Assembly (NCBI GenBank): GCA_027625915.1
Contig: JANTQA010000008.1
Span: 4,295,001-4,359,000, forward strand
Reading direction: 5' to 3'
Origin: Anaeramoeba flamelloides
Lineage: Eukaryota > Metamonada > Anaeramoebidae
Length of the DNA: 64,000 nt
Positions 32,040-43,079 of the stretch are shown here, one piece after another (positions within the stretch are counted from its first letter, which is position 1; every line of letters begins with the position of its first letter). Below the pieces are notes generated by a model that was given only the letters and a program-made list of their open reading frames with translations, had not been told where the DNA came from and searched no databases. The translations under genes and the position numbers were made by a program.

Positions 32040-33330
32040 CAGCATTTTTTTTAAAGGGTGATTTAAGGAGGTAGGTTAATGACTGCGTTGGTAATTGAAA
32101 ATTTCATGTTTGGTATGTTTAAAAGAGGGTTTGGTTGTTGGTAAATCTCACAAATATTTATTTAGTGATATCTAAGTAGGAAAAAATGAATGTTTTTTCA
32201 GAAAATGTCAGAATTTTATTCTACTCGTTTCTGTGATTTTTGTGATTTCTTTGGTTTCTGTGGTTTGTGTGATTTCTGTGATTTTTTCAAAATAAAAAGG
32301 AAGGATAGGCAAAAAGGGACTTTTTGAGAAAATTTCCATTTAGGTGAAAATCGAAAACCATTTGACCTTGTTGGGAATTAACTACAGTCCATTTTTAATG
32401 TGTGAGCTAAGATGAAATGATTGTCAATTTTCTCCTAATAGGTTAAAATCGAGAAAATTGGCAAAAATTTGGAATTATTATTGAAAATTTCTTTGTTATT
32501 TCCAAACAAAGTCTAAATTGAATAAAGGTATAGTAAAGTGTTTATAATTGTAATTAAATCCAACTAAAATCCTCATTTCCTAAAAATAAAAGATCATTTT
32601 TTCTCAAATGACATGATAATTTTTTTTTTATTAAAAAAAAACTGACTAATTTATTTGCAAAATTTAATTTTCTCAAAGATCCTCAACTGCAAATTTCCAC
32701 AAAACCTTTCTCACTATACAGCAACCCGTTTTGTCTCTAACATAACAAATTTGGTTTTAAGAGAAACAATCCATGCAGAAAAAATCTGATCAAAAAAGCA
32801 CTAAATAATGTGAAGTGTGTTTGGCATTTCAGTATGATATATTCTATCAAAATATAAAACAGAGTAAATAATATCCACCAAAGATCCCAATGGGAACCAC
32901 AATTCACTAAAAAACAGAAAGAACAAAAACCAAAAAAAAAAAAACAAAGAGAAAGTCACAATTTCTTTGTATGAATTGTTCTGATTTGTGGCTTACAATT
33001 GAAAATTCAAGCAGCACAATGATCAAAACTCAAAGGCACAAGATCATCAAAAGTTAGAGTTGACTATCAAGAATGTTTCAAATGATCTTCTATTACTAAG
33101 CTCAAAAATCATGATTATTTTTCTTTTTCATTGTTACGTTTTTTAATAAGGGTGTTCGAGTTTACTTATCTAAAATTTTTTTTATTTATTTTCCATTTAA
33201 AAAAATGACAAAAAATGAAATTTTGATCAAAATTAGTGAATAGTAACATTAATTAACCTTCACACTTTTAATGGATTTGTATAAAAATCCTTTGAGACAT
33301 TTTTGTGAATTCTCAACGTAGTACTTAAGT
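32040..33330. mobile_element. Repeat K, copy 1
   Basis: Shares, in the same order, long stretches with 60860-62560: GTAATTG...GATATCTAAGTAG, AAAGATCATTTTTTCTCAA, AAAACTGACTAATTT, AATTTAATTTTCTCAAAGAT, GTGTTTGGCAT, and TGTTCGAGTTTACTTATCT near the end. A 9-bp tandem TTTCTGTGA-type repeat lies at about 32222-32290. The segment near 32970-33060 aligns with the zinc-finger-like frame of copy 2 in decayed form. No terminal inverted repeats were established. Confidence 0.6.
32222..32290. repeat. 9-bp tandem repeat inside repeat K
   Basis: Words such as TTTCTGTGA, TTTTTGTGA and TTTCTGTGG repeat about seven times. A looser version is found in the other copy of repeat K near 61970-62010. Confidence 0.7.
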
Positions 33331-35219
33331 GTGACTTTTATTTCCAATTAATTACACTCTATAGGATCACCAAATTTTTAGTTTTTTTTTATGAATGATT
33401 ATTATTGATTTTCCAGGATAACACTGAACTTTCAAAAACAAAAAATATAGTTTTTATGAGAGTTTTCTATTTCTCCCCACTCACATTTTCAAATATGTTT
33501 ACATTATTTTTACAAGTTTAAGTTTATTAACATGAAGTTCTTTATAAAATTTGGAATATGCAATTGGAGTTTTGTTAAATTACAATTTTTTTCATGTTTT
33601 TGATTTTTTTTATCTTTTTCTATTTTGTATATCAATAAAAAAGGAATATAATTCTCAAAAGTAATTATTCTTTTTTTTTTTTTTTTTTTGATTTTTTTCA
33701 CTGAAATTTCAATTGTGAAAATTAGAAAAGTTCAATAAGTCATTTTTTTTTAGTAAATAATTTTTTGAAGTATTTGAACTTAAGATGACTGATTTAATTT
33801 TCAAAAACAGACAACTTACTCAAATCTTGGGATATTTTATGACTTATTTACTTCCTTTGATAATATCCAATTCTAGACATTGGCTAAAGTGTATAGTTCA
33901 TAACGAGGTGTTTAAATCTTCGTTAATCAATTAGTTCAATAATAAGAGCTAATTGTTAAATATTGAATAATTTGAGATTTTTTAAAATTGATTCTTATTA
34001 TTGAACTAGTACTAAAAACCAACTCAATGGCTTTTTTAAATTTTAACTTTATAACTTGGATTAGAATTGTAATAAAATCCTTACCAATTTACAGAATCAG
34101 TCAGATTACGAATAAAATTATTCAATAATTCCTCTAAATCTATAAAATTTTAAAATTTAAAAAATCTATCAAAAGTTTTAAAAATATTTTTTCAAAAAAA
34201 AAAAATTGAATTTGTTTTTTTATATTTTACAAATTAATTTTGTCTTTAAAATTATGATTATTCATAAATAGCCAATATAAAAATAATTGAATATTCCTAC
34301 TTATCTAATCAGTGCATAATATTTGAAAATCGTTTTCTAGTCAAGGGGGATCAGTTACCATAAGAAAATTACATACTTTTAAAGGTTTTGAAATGAAGTT
34401 AGAAGAAAAATTTTATTTTTTGAAATTGCAAAATTGAAAGTATTTTTTCACATTTTTTTTTTTTTTTTTTTTTTCACAATTCATTTGTAAAAATTTTTGT
34501 TTTGTGAGGTCAATAGTCACTCATTAAAATAGGATTTATTTTAATGTTATTAAAAGTATACAAATTATTGTAGAAACCCTATTGATGTTGATTGTAATTT
34601 TCTTTTATCTTCTATAGTAGATTAATAATATACACTTTTGTTTGTGTCAATAGATGAAATAAGAATTTGAGTTTTTCAATTTTTAAGAAAATATATTGAT
34701 TTTTTTTATTTTATTTGGTATGGATATTAGTAATACTCTGGTGTTTATTATTCTACAAAGGAGTAAATATGAATGTTGTAAAAAAGAGAGTTTTTACAAT
34801 TTTTGAGATTAATAAAGAGTTTCATACAATTATACACAAATTAGTTATTAGAAATATAATGTCCGATTATACTAAGAGACTAATAATACATTTAATCAAA
34901 AAACCTAATGTAAATACCAATCTTCAAAATCTAAAAAAAAATCATTTTTCATATAAAGTAATATTATTTCCAAAATGATTTTAAATAAAAATCCCTTTGA
35001 GCTTACAAATCAAAATAGAGGTTTTATTTATTGCGAAAAAATTGTTGATAATTACTTGGAATTCTCTAATTATCTCTAAAATGTAAATAATCTAAATTTT
35101 ATAAAATTCCATATTTACACATTGTGTAAATATTTTTTATTTGTTTTACAAAAAAAAATAATAGAAAATTTTTGATATTTGAAAAAATGTTTTCTACTTT
35201 GAAAGAAACATAAACACAA
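33331..35219. other. AT-rich intergenic
   Basis: T-runs near 33670 and 34448. A short inverted pair, AGTTCAATAATAAGA with TCTTATTATTGAACT, at about 33931-34007 could be a small hairpin element. A Lys/Asn/Ile-rich frame at 34769-34978 has no recognisable content and is not called. Confidence 0.4.
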
Positions 35220-35810
35220 CCTCAATAATTGTGACTCATCTGAAATAATAAATTGAAATATATATCTAATAAAATCTAGTATTCAAGAACAACTTATAAT
35301 TAAATCTTCGTTATAATTTACCTTTAAATCAATATCAATTTATTTTAAAAAAAATTATATTTACAACATTAAAGAAAATAAAACCAAAAAAAAAAATTAA
35401 AAAGAGAATTTTTGAGACGAGCAGAACGATTTTTTTATTACTGAACTTTAACTGAAAAAAAAAGTTAACAAGAAGATTTTTTTTAATAATTAAATCCATT
35501 TTAAAAGACATTAGAGAATCATACATTTTTTACTAATTATTTGTTTTTTCCAAGATTTATTTTTATACTTGATAATTAGTAAAAAAAAAAAAGTATCGAA
35601 AAAAAAAAAAAAAAAAAAAGAAAAATATTGCAAAAAAAAGAATGAAAAAAAAAAAGATTTAAAAAATAAGAAAAGCAAAAGAAAAAAAATATTGATCAAA
35701 TTAGAAAAATGATCTTGATTGAATAAATTTAAAATATTTTTTTGATAAGAATTTGCTATAAACCCTCAAAAAAATTTTGATTAACAAAATAATATTATTC
35801 AAAATTTTGA
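35220..35810. mobile_element. Repeat J, copy 1
   Basis: Collinear with 36600-37240: AATTGTGACTCA-CTGAAATAATAAATTG, TAGTATTCAAGAACAAC, ATTACTGAACTTTA, TAATTAAATCCATTTT and AAGACATTA recur in order. It ends in a purine/A-rich block (35580-35690) as does copy 2. Confidence 0.65.
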
Positions 35811-36058
35811 AAAATTGTTTTTATGCTTAAAAAAATACAGATTTGTAATTATTTTTCTCTAGGACAGCTGTTACAAAAATAACCATAAAATAATATCTAT
35901 TTAATTATAAAACTATGATAAAACTAACATCAATTCATTTCAAACTATATATTAATATATAATCTCAAATATATGGTGTTAACATTCAACCCAATTTTGT
36001 AAATTTAGAACATTCAAAAACAAAAAAAAAAAAAAATGAAAAAATATCTCAATTTAAT

Positions 36059-36081
36059 AATATATATATATATATATATAT
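36059..36081. repeat. (TA)n microsatellite
   Basis: About 12 TA units. Similar tracts occur at 19189-19216 and 42835-42857. Confidence 0.9.
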
Positions 36082-36279
36082 ACTACTAAGATCAAAAAGT
36101 TGGAAATTTTAAATCTTAAAAGAAAAAAAATCCAAGTTACAAATATTTGTCCTATCTATTTCAAATAGATCTAAATATACATATTATTATATCTATGAGA
36201 AGTGTTTTAAAAGTTGCAGTCTATCCAATGCTATCATAAAATTCTAAATAAAATACAATTGAGTTGTATATTCTTATTT

Positions 36280-36600
36280 TCCATTTTCAAATTTTTCGGA
36301 AATAAGAGTTATTATTCAAAAAAAAATTTCAATAAATGAGCTATTATTCAAATTTTGAAATATCAAAAAAAAAAATTCAAGATCCCATAAAAATTAAAAA
36401 GTATCAGTACCAAAAAAACACAAAAAATATCAATATTTACTGATCTCTAAAAAATTACCTTTTTTGAACAATATTTTTAAATACTTCAAGAATCTACAAA
36501 ATATTTTTTTTGATGTTTATAAAAAATGAATAATAGTTCAATTATAAAAATTTTTTTTTGAAGAATAACTCTTATTTCCAAATTGTTTGAAAATAAACTC
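36280..36600. mobile_element. Fold-back element I (about 320 bp)
   Basis: GGAAATAAGAGTTATTATTC at 36298 is answered by GAAGAATAACTCTTATTTCC ending near 36580. The arms continue with AAAAAAAAATTT and with a TATTATTCA/TGAATAATA pair, giving arms of about 60-75 bp around a 150-bp centre. No coding capacity. Confidence 0.65.
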
Positions 36601-36961
36601 TTTTTCAAAAATTGTGACTCACCTGAAATAATAAATTGAAAAAAAAAAATTATCCTTTAGTATTCAAGAACAACGAATAACTTAATATGATTTGTAATTC
36701 ACTTTTAAGTCATTCTAAATCTATAAAAGCCTGATATATTAAAAATTAAAAAAAATAAAACCAAAAACTAAAAAAAAGTGAGTCACAATTTTTGAAATGA
36801 GCATTACCCATTTTTTATTACTGAACTTTCCCTAAAAAAAAGTTGAACAACAATATTTTTTATGAATAATTAAATCCATTTTCAAAGACATTACATAGTA
36901 TAAATTTTGTTAGTGATTATTTTTCTTTTCGAAGATCTCTTTTTTTTCCACATGATCTTTT

Positions 36962-36993
<32 letters not shown>

Positions 36994-36998
36994 AAAAA

Positions 36999-37030
<32 letters not shown>

Positions 37031-37240
37031 AGAAAAATTTTTCAAAAACAAAGAAAAAGAAAAACAAAAGAAAAACAAAAATTTGAAAAAGCAAAACTAA
37101 AATTTGAAAAATTAGAAAAAATGATTCTGATCCAAAAATTTGAAAATATTTTTTTAATAAGAATACTGGAATAAACCCTCAAAACAACACCCATTAACAT
37201 TATAAAGTGAGTCAAAATTTATGAAAAATAGTTTATATAA
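36600..37240. mobile_element. Repeat J, copy 2
   Basis: Begins TCAAAAATTGTGACTCACC at 36605. The complement GTGAGTCACAATTTTTGA occurs at 36778, and a third related end, AGTGAGTCAAAATTTATGA, at about 37205. A 190-bp inverted-repeat unit therefore sits at the left, followed by a unique part with a long purine tract (about 36961-37090). Copy 1 is 35220-35810. Confidence 0.6.
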
Positions 37241-37316
37241 TAAGAATAGAAAAATCAATTTTGTTTTATTTAAAATTTTATGGTAGCCTTGGAAAGACTG
37301 TATTAAAACTTTATAT

Positions 37317-37778
37317 TAAACCATATTCCAGTTACCCAGTATTAAAGTTTTTTAAAGTAATCTTTTTTTTTCAAAGCGACGAAAAACAAATAAAAATCAA
37401 AGGATAAAATAAAAAACTCTGTTTCAAAAATAATGAACGAGTGGAACAAAAAAATGTATTTCTAAATTTTTTGAAATTTCACCAAAAATTATTGATCGGT
37501 CAAATGCTTGGATACCATCAACTAATCTTTTCTGATTTTTAAATTGAACAAACTCAACATTAACTTATTATCAATCATTAGAAAAAAAAATCCTGATTGA
37601 ACAAAATAGATCCGCAACTGGAAAAAAGAAATGAAAATAAAAAAACAGTATAAATATAAAGATGAAAAAATATTTTATTTCGTAAAAATCAAAAATATTT
37701 CCAAATTTCAGCAAACTGAAAAATTGTTCTTCTTTAAAACCATTTTAACTGTATGGAAAATTTTTGGAATTTAGTCTA
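37317..37778. mobile_element. Family Q element, copy 1, at the 3' end of the UBA gene
   Basis: Left end TTAAACCATATTCC and right end TTTTTGGAATTTAGTCTAG are the diverged inverted ends of the family seen better at 63047-63587. Internal landmarks TTATTGATCGGTCAAATG and ACAAACTCAACATTAAC are shared. It ends about 24 bp from the UBA gene's stop codon, so that gene's 3' untranslated region or poly(A) site may come from the element. Confidence 0.6.
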
Positions 37779-37801
37779 GAATAATAATATTTCAATTTGC
37801 A

Positions 37802-38962
37802 TTAGTCTTCGTCTTGAGGTTCTGGTGTACTTGAATTCTCATCAGAACTTTTGTTTTTTTTACTCTTGTGCCTCGATTTTTTTTTTTTTTCTTTTTTTTT
37901 CCTTCGTCTATGATGAGAAGAACGCTTGGAATGCCTTTTTTTCTGTAAGCCAGTTGATGGGTGGATATATAGATATTTTTTATTTAACTTTTGGCTTAAT
38001 TCTTCTTTTTTTTTTTCCAACTCTAGATTCTTTTTTTGAAGGAAAATGATCTGTTGATCTTTCTCGTATAATTGAGTGTTAAATTTTTCAAATAAAGATA
38101 CTATATTTTGCTCATTAAATTGTACTTCTTCAAACCATTGCTTTGAAGTTACACGAGATAATTCTGTTTTTTTCCTTGCTCTTTTTAATTCCTCTTCAAG
38201 TCTTTGAATTTTCTTTGCTTGGTCTTCTTTCAAATTGTTCTCATCTATTGGTTTACTGTTTTTAGGTAATTGCCCCAACGATTCTTTCAATTTGTCATAA
38301 GTGGTTGTCAATTGATTAAAATTATTATTTAAGTTAGTAATACGCTGAGTGTTTTCTTCGATTAAATTGTTTGTATCTGTTTCTATTTTTTTTTTGAGTT
38401 CTTCATTTTCTTGTTTCGTTTTTTTCAATTTTTTTCTAACCAATTTGAGGTGTTTTTTTGGAAGGAGAGATGAATGTTCAAGTAATTCCATTTCACGTTC
38501 AAGTTTTAAATTTAAATCTTTCAGTTCGTTTGTTTTCTCATTTAATTGTTTATTCTGTTTTTTTAATTCATCTTTTTCTTTGGTTCCAAGAAATTTGAAA
38601 TAAGATTTTTTTGTTTTATGTTTTTGGTGATCTTGTTTTTTTAATTTTGGGGACTTTTTATTATTGTTTTCTTTTTTGTTCACACTTTGGCCAAGTGTTG
38701 GATTGTTATTATTGTTTGGAATAGAATTAGACATTTGCTTAAATATCTCATTTTTAACTTTTTTTTTTTTTTTCTTTTTATTCACATACCAAAAGTTGCG
38801 AAGCGCTAAGCGAAGATCGTATTCTGTTTCTTCTAAAAATTCAATCGCAATTTCGTTTCTACAATTCGTTTGTTCTTGAAAGTCGTTGATTTTTCTTTGT
38901 TGGTTTTTGGTGATCCTTCTCTTTTTTGTTGGTTTGGAAGGTTTATTTTTATTCGTACTCAT
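37802..38962 (-). CDS. UBA-like domain and coiled-coil protein
   Basis: 386 residues, single exon, ATG at 38960-38962. Residues 22-60 (INDFQEQTNC, then EIAIEFLEETEYDLRLALRNFW) match the UBA-like fold seen at the N-terminus of p47/UBX and related ubiquitin-binding proteins: a first helix, a Thr-containing turn, then the helix pair ending in Ala-Leu-x-x-Phe. Residues about 125-330 form long heptad-rich coiled coils, in two blocks split by a Pro-containing linker (about 230-245). The C-terminus is basic (341-372, HRRRKKKEKKKK) and finishes in an acidic tail. This suggests a scaffold that binds ubiquitin or a UBA ligand and self-associates (inference). No UBX, SEP or other catalytic domain is visible, and I cannot name an orthologue. 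Its promoter side faces the small membrane-protein gene, 1.3 kb away and divergent. Confidence 0.85.
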   Translation of the reverse strand: MSTNKNKPSKPTKKRRITKNQQRKINDFQEQTNCRNEIAIEFLEETEYDLRLALRNFWYVNKKKKKKKVKNEIFKQMSNSIPNNNNNPTLGQSVNKKENNNKKSPKLKKQDHQKHKTKKSYFKFLGTKEKDELKKQNKQLNEKTNELKDLNLKLEREMELLEHSSLLPKKHLKLVRKKLKKTKQENEELKKKIETDTNNLIEENTQRITNLNNNFNQLTTTYDKLKESLGQLPKNSKPIDENNLKEDQAKKIQRLEEELKRARKKTELSRVTSKQWFEEVQFNEQNIVSLFEKFNTQLYEKDQQIIFLQKKNLELEKKKEELSQKLNKKYLYIHPSTGLQKKRHSKRSSHHRRRKKKEKKKKSRHKSKKNKSSDENSSTPEPQDED

Positions 38963-40231
38963 TCTGCTGTTCTACAGAAAAAACCAAGTTGAATTTTTAA
39001 CAAAAAATGAATTAACAAGAAAGAGTTTTTTGGTAAAGAGAATGCTTCTTCTCATTAAAGAACGAAAAAGAATGTAAATATAAAACCGAAATGGAAGTTT
39101 TACGTTTCAGAATTTGTCCAATAAAAGACACTTATTGACTGACATTTGAAATTAGAATGGATTAAAAGTACTATTTATTGAGATTTCTTCAATTTAACAA
39201 CCTTTTAACATTTTGGGATTATTAGTTCACCCAACAAAGGTAAATATACAAACCACACAACTATATAATATCGAGAACACAAATTACAATCTATTTCTTT
39301 GAATACTTTTTTTGGAAAATGAAAAATGGAACTCGAAATGAAAATAGTTTCCCTTTTAATCTTCAAAAATTAGTAGTGATGCTTTGAAGTGAAATTCAAA
39401 GATTTCTCTCCTCTAATATTTTCTCATGTACTGTTTCTTCAAATCCTTATTTCTTCTTTACCGGGATTACGATCTTCTTCAAGGATTACAATACACAAAA
39501 CGGGAAAAAACTTTATATTGTTTCAGGTATGGCTAAGTGTTATTTGGGATTTTTGTTGATAGATCTTTGGTTTGGTATGATTTTTAATACTAATTCATGA
39601 GAGGTTCCAAAATGGATTAATTTTTTTTTTATTTCCGAAACCCAAATTGAAGAGTGTAAGATTAATAGACTGGTAGGTAAGTGATTAAAAAAATGTGATA
39701 TTATTTTTGTATCAACCTTTTTATTTTTTTTTAAAGTTTGGTTTTATTTGGAAAATAAATATCAAGAAATCTAAAATCAATTTTTATGAAGCTCGTATCA
39801 ATAAATAGTGGATTCAACTTTTAAAATTCAGATTTTGAACACGAAAAAAAATCTTATCTTTTATTTTGAAACATTGGTTTTATTATCACTACAAAAGTAT
39901 TTTTTACTGTTCTTTATCAAAAATCATAAGTATTTGAGATTAAATACTTTTAAAAAAAAGTGAGGAATATGAGTTATAAAAGTGTTGATCAAATCGTTTG
40001 AAGAACTCTGGTGAAGTAGTTTAAGTATCACTTTATTAACTTTTTTTGCTCATTGATTTTGAAATTGCTGTATTCGATTGACACAAACAGATCCAAAATA
40101 TTAACAACTTGGGTTTAAATTCATAAGAAGATGTTTTACAAACTCTTGTAATTCTTTCACTCTCTAAAAAATTTTATTTTTCCATTTTTCATTTTTTTAT
40201 TTCCATTCCTTTTTTTAAACTTGAATTTACA
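38963..40231. other. Divergent intergenic region between the UBA and small membrane-protein genes
   Basis: About 39271-39360 resembles the right half of family B elements (ACAAATTACAATCTATTTCT, then GAAATGAAAA). About 39515-39690 is a single arm of inverted repeat M. The remainder is AT-rich; promoters of both genes should lie here but no element can be named. Confidence 0.5.
39515..39690. repeat. Solo arm of inverted repeat M
   Basis: TTTCAGGTATGG, TTGATAGATCTTTGGTTTGG, AGAGGTTCCAAAATG and TGAAGAGTGTAAGATTAATAG parallel the left arm at 16835-17010. The inverted partner is absent. Confidence 0.55.
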
Positions 40232-40438
40232 ATGGATCAGGCAGCCAAAACAAGAAGGCTTTTAATCCTCTTAATCGCAATCCTCTTTTTTGTTTCGGGA
40301 CTTCTTATCCGAGAAGACAAAACTATAATGGAATTTGCAACAACCCTAAGCCGATCGTCTCTTCCAGGTTTTGGTTCAACAACACCAATCGACAAGAATT
40401 TGGAAATGGAATACTTTGCAGATCAATTAGGGCTTTAG
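40232..40438 (+). CDS. Small single-pass membrane protein (68 residues)
   Basis: Starts at ATG 40232 and ends at TAG 40438. The N-terminal segment MDQAAKTRR is followed by a hydrophobic stretch LLILLIAILFFVSGLLI (10-26) that fits one transmembrane helix or a signal anchor, with three basic residues just before it (positive-inside). The tail of about 40 residues is polar, with FATTLSRSSLPGFGSTTP and an acidic LEMEYFADQ end. Base composition and amino-acid balance are unlike the surrounding random frames, which are Phe/Lys/Asn-rich, and this argues for a real gene. I do not recognise a family. Small subunits of ER, mitochondrial or V-ATPase complexes often look like this, but nothing here assigns one. 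A signal peptide with a short secreted peptide is the alternative. Confidence 0.7.
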   Translation: MDQAAKTRRLLILLIAILFFVSGLLIREDKTIMEFATTLSRSSLPGFGSTTPIDKNLEMEYFADQLGL

Positions 40439-41299
40439 ATTCAAGGTTTGAATCATTTTTAAATATTATTAAAAAGAAATTGGTATTTAAGAAAACAAAG
40501 CCCCTTTATGCTAAAAAATACCCAATAAAGAAAAAAGAAAAAAGAAAAAAGAAAAAAGCAATTTTGAATTCAATAAAAATATGAAAGTTGAAAACGAACA
40601 ATCAACTTTTTCCGTAAAGTTTTGAATTTTGTGTATTCTTTTCTATTTTTTTTTCCTTTTTCAGTTGTCAAACCAAACAACAAAAAAATTTCATTGCCTC
40701 TTTATTTTCAAAATCAATTTTTTTATATTTTTTTTATTAACCCCTTGTTCCAACCAGCAATGAACTTGTTAAAAACTTGTGTTTTATTTTTTTATTTCCA
40801 AACACTTTTTTTTGAAAAACACGCTGAAAACTAATCCTTAATTTCGATAAACTAGAATTATTCTAATTCGGCCATATTTCAAATAAGATAAACACATTTA
40901 TTTTTAAAAATTTGAAAAAACACTAATTTTATTTTTTTCAAAACACTTTTACATTTTTTTATGAATTTTAAGGATATCCAAGAAAAACAAAAACTGTTAA
41001 AAGTATGAAAAGTGCTTCTTTAAATTTTTGGTTTGTTTGACTCTACCACGAAGAATTCTTGTTAATAATCTCAAATAAAAAAAAGTTTTAATTCAAACCA
41101 AATTAAATTTCTCAAAAATATATTCAAACCATTTTACTAATTACCATTTCAGAGATCAGTCTTTCAACAATTCTTTTTATATTTTTTCCATGAAAAATGT
41201 ATTCCCACTTTTTTTTCTCTTCATGGAGAGATGTTTTTGTTTTGAATTAACTTTGGGGATTTTTAAATAAGGTATTTCCAAAAAGTATGTTCATTTGTT
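40439..41299. other. 3' flank of the small membrane-protein gene
   Basis: AT-rich, with an AAAAAG tandem stretch near 40530-40560. A Phe-rich frame at 40622-40834 starts from TTG and is not supported. Confidence 0.5.
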
Positions 41300-42580
41300 T
41301 TTACATTTCATAAAAAATCATCTTTGTTAGTGAAGGGATTCATTAATTGAAAATACCAAATTAACTTTAATATTAATACCGATTGAATCAATGGATAAGG
41401 TATTTATTTCAAAATATGTGTTAGTTGAAATATTTCCAAAAAATGAAAAAAAAAAAAATAACACTTTTTTTTGTGAAATCGATTTACGACCAATTTCAAG
41501 AAAAAACAAGAAATATGGAAAGGAAACAAATGATTTTTTAAACAATAAAATGTATTTATATGTTTTTAATTCTATTGGAAAATTTGTTGAGATTAAAAAA
41601 GTTATGAAAACAGTTTTTTCAATCAAAAAGTAAATAATTAACACCTAATTTTCACACACCTAAACATATCAGATAAAATCGAGTTCAGAAATTTTAATTT
41701 TTTTTTATCTATGTAATATAATATTAAACTCTTTTTCAGTCAAAGGGTCCCAACGACTTTTTCAAATATCAATTATTTTATATAATTGACCATTTGAAGA
41801 ACAAATGAGAAATAAAAAGAATAATACACATTAAAGAATTGTTGATATCCGTCTGAAAGAAAACTAATTATTCAATGGATTTTCTAAAAAATTGAAAAAC
41901 TCAAATTATTAGGGCCCCATTGAGAAAAACAGCAATGTTCGTTTTGAACTTCTACTGGTATTTGAATAATAAATTGGAAATATTTTTCACTCCATTTTTC
42001 ATACCTTTCTTTTAGAAATAAATTCCCCAAACGAAGTGTGTTGGTATTCGTGGTCTCTATTTGAAAAAGGAAATGAAAATGAAGTGAAAATTTTTCAAAT
42101 TTATTAAACAAATATCAAGATCAAAGATCGAATAGAATTGCAATAGAAATCAATATGATTTCTCAACAATCATTTCCATGGTTTCAATAACCTTAGAATA
42201 AGATATTTTTACCAAGTGACTATTGATCTGGCAATAAAAAAAATTTTTCAAATGAATGACACTTTGTAAAAAAAAAATCGAAATCGAAAAACAAAAATGT
42301 GTAAAAAGATGAAAGAATGATTTCAATTTTGAAAATTTCTCAAATAAATTTTTTCCTAGAATATCAATGCAAATCCTTTAAACACATGTATTTAACCATT
42401 ACAACTGGGCCCCTTTGACTGAAAAATAGTTTAATAAACAGATTGAATTATTATCAAGAATCAATAAATAGTAGTTAATGATTTTGGATGTTTACATACT
42501 TTTTATAAGTTTGAGTTTAAAAGTTATATTTTAAAACAAATTTGCCACACTTTATTGGAAATAGCTTAGGAAAAATACAA
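41300..42580. mobile_element. Repeat L, longest copy, with a family B insertion
   Basis: About 41310-41710 and 42430-42580 match 28240-28830; about 41820-42420 matches 25560-26010. This locus therefore carries the most complete arrangement (about 1.3 kb). Family B copy 2 (41955-42118) interrupts it. An 80-residue frame at 41391-41633 (ISKYVLVEIFPKNEKKKN) has a decayed counterpart in the 28-kb copy, so it may be a coding remnant of the element. Its family is unknown. Confidence 0.55.
41955..42118. mobile_element. Family B inverted-repeat element, copy 2 (164 bp)
   Basis: Starts CTGGTATTTGAATAATAAA after TA and ends near AAACAAATATCAA. It has the internal CACTCCATTTTTC and GAAGTGAAAATTTTTC pair. 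Inserted in repeat L. Confidence 0.75.
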
Positions 42581-43079
42581 AGTCAATATTCCAATAATCA
42601 AAAGTTTTATTGACATTTCAAAAGTTTTCATTGATCTCTTCTTTTTTTTAAATTCCATCCTCTAAAGAATTCATTTAGAAAGTACATCCTTAAATCATTG
42701 GAAAAACACGAAATTGACTTTTTATTAACAAAATCAATTAATTTTCAATTTCAAATGAAAAGAATTGTGCCACTTCTGTGGGTATACTTCATTACCAAGT
42801 AATATTTCATATCAAAAATGATTAGCTGCCTGTATATATATATATATATATATATATAGTAATTGATAAATAAAATAATAATTACTTTTAATAATTACCC
42901 AATGAATTTCAAAGATGGAAAATATAAAAAAAATTCTAATAAAAACAAAGAAAAAACTCAAAATGAAAGGAAATGAGAGAAAATTTTCAGAAAAAGAAAA
43001 ATAACTCCATGATCTATCACAAAAATTACAAATAATAAAAAAAAAATTCAAAGTATCTTTGATAAAAAAAATGTAAATA
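42581..43079. other. AT-rich intergenic
   Basis: (TA)n tract at about 42835-42857. No gene recognised. Confidence 0.5.

Noticed and set aside
34715-34978. 87-residue plus-strand frame
   Set aside because: Starts from TTG, rich in Ile/Lys/Asn, no recognisable content.
37825-39077. Several plus-strand frames over the UBA gene
   Set aside because: Antisense shadows of the coiled-coil gene; the minus strand has the intact, motif-bearing frame.
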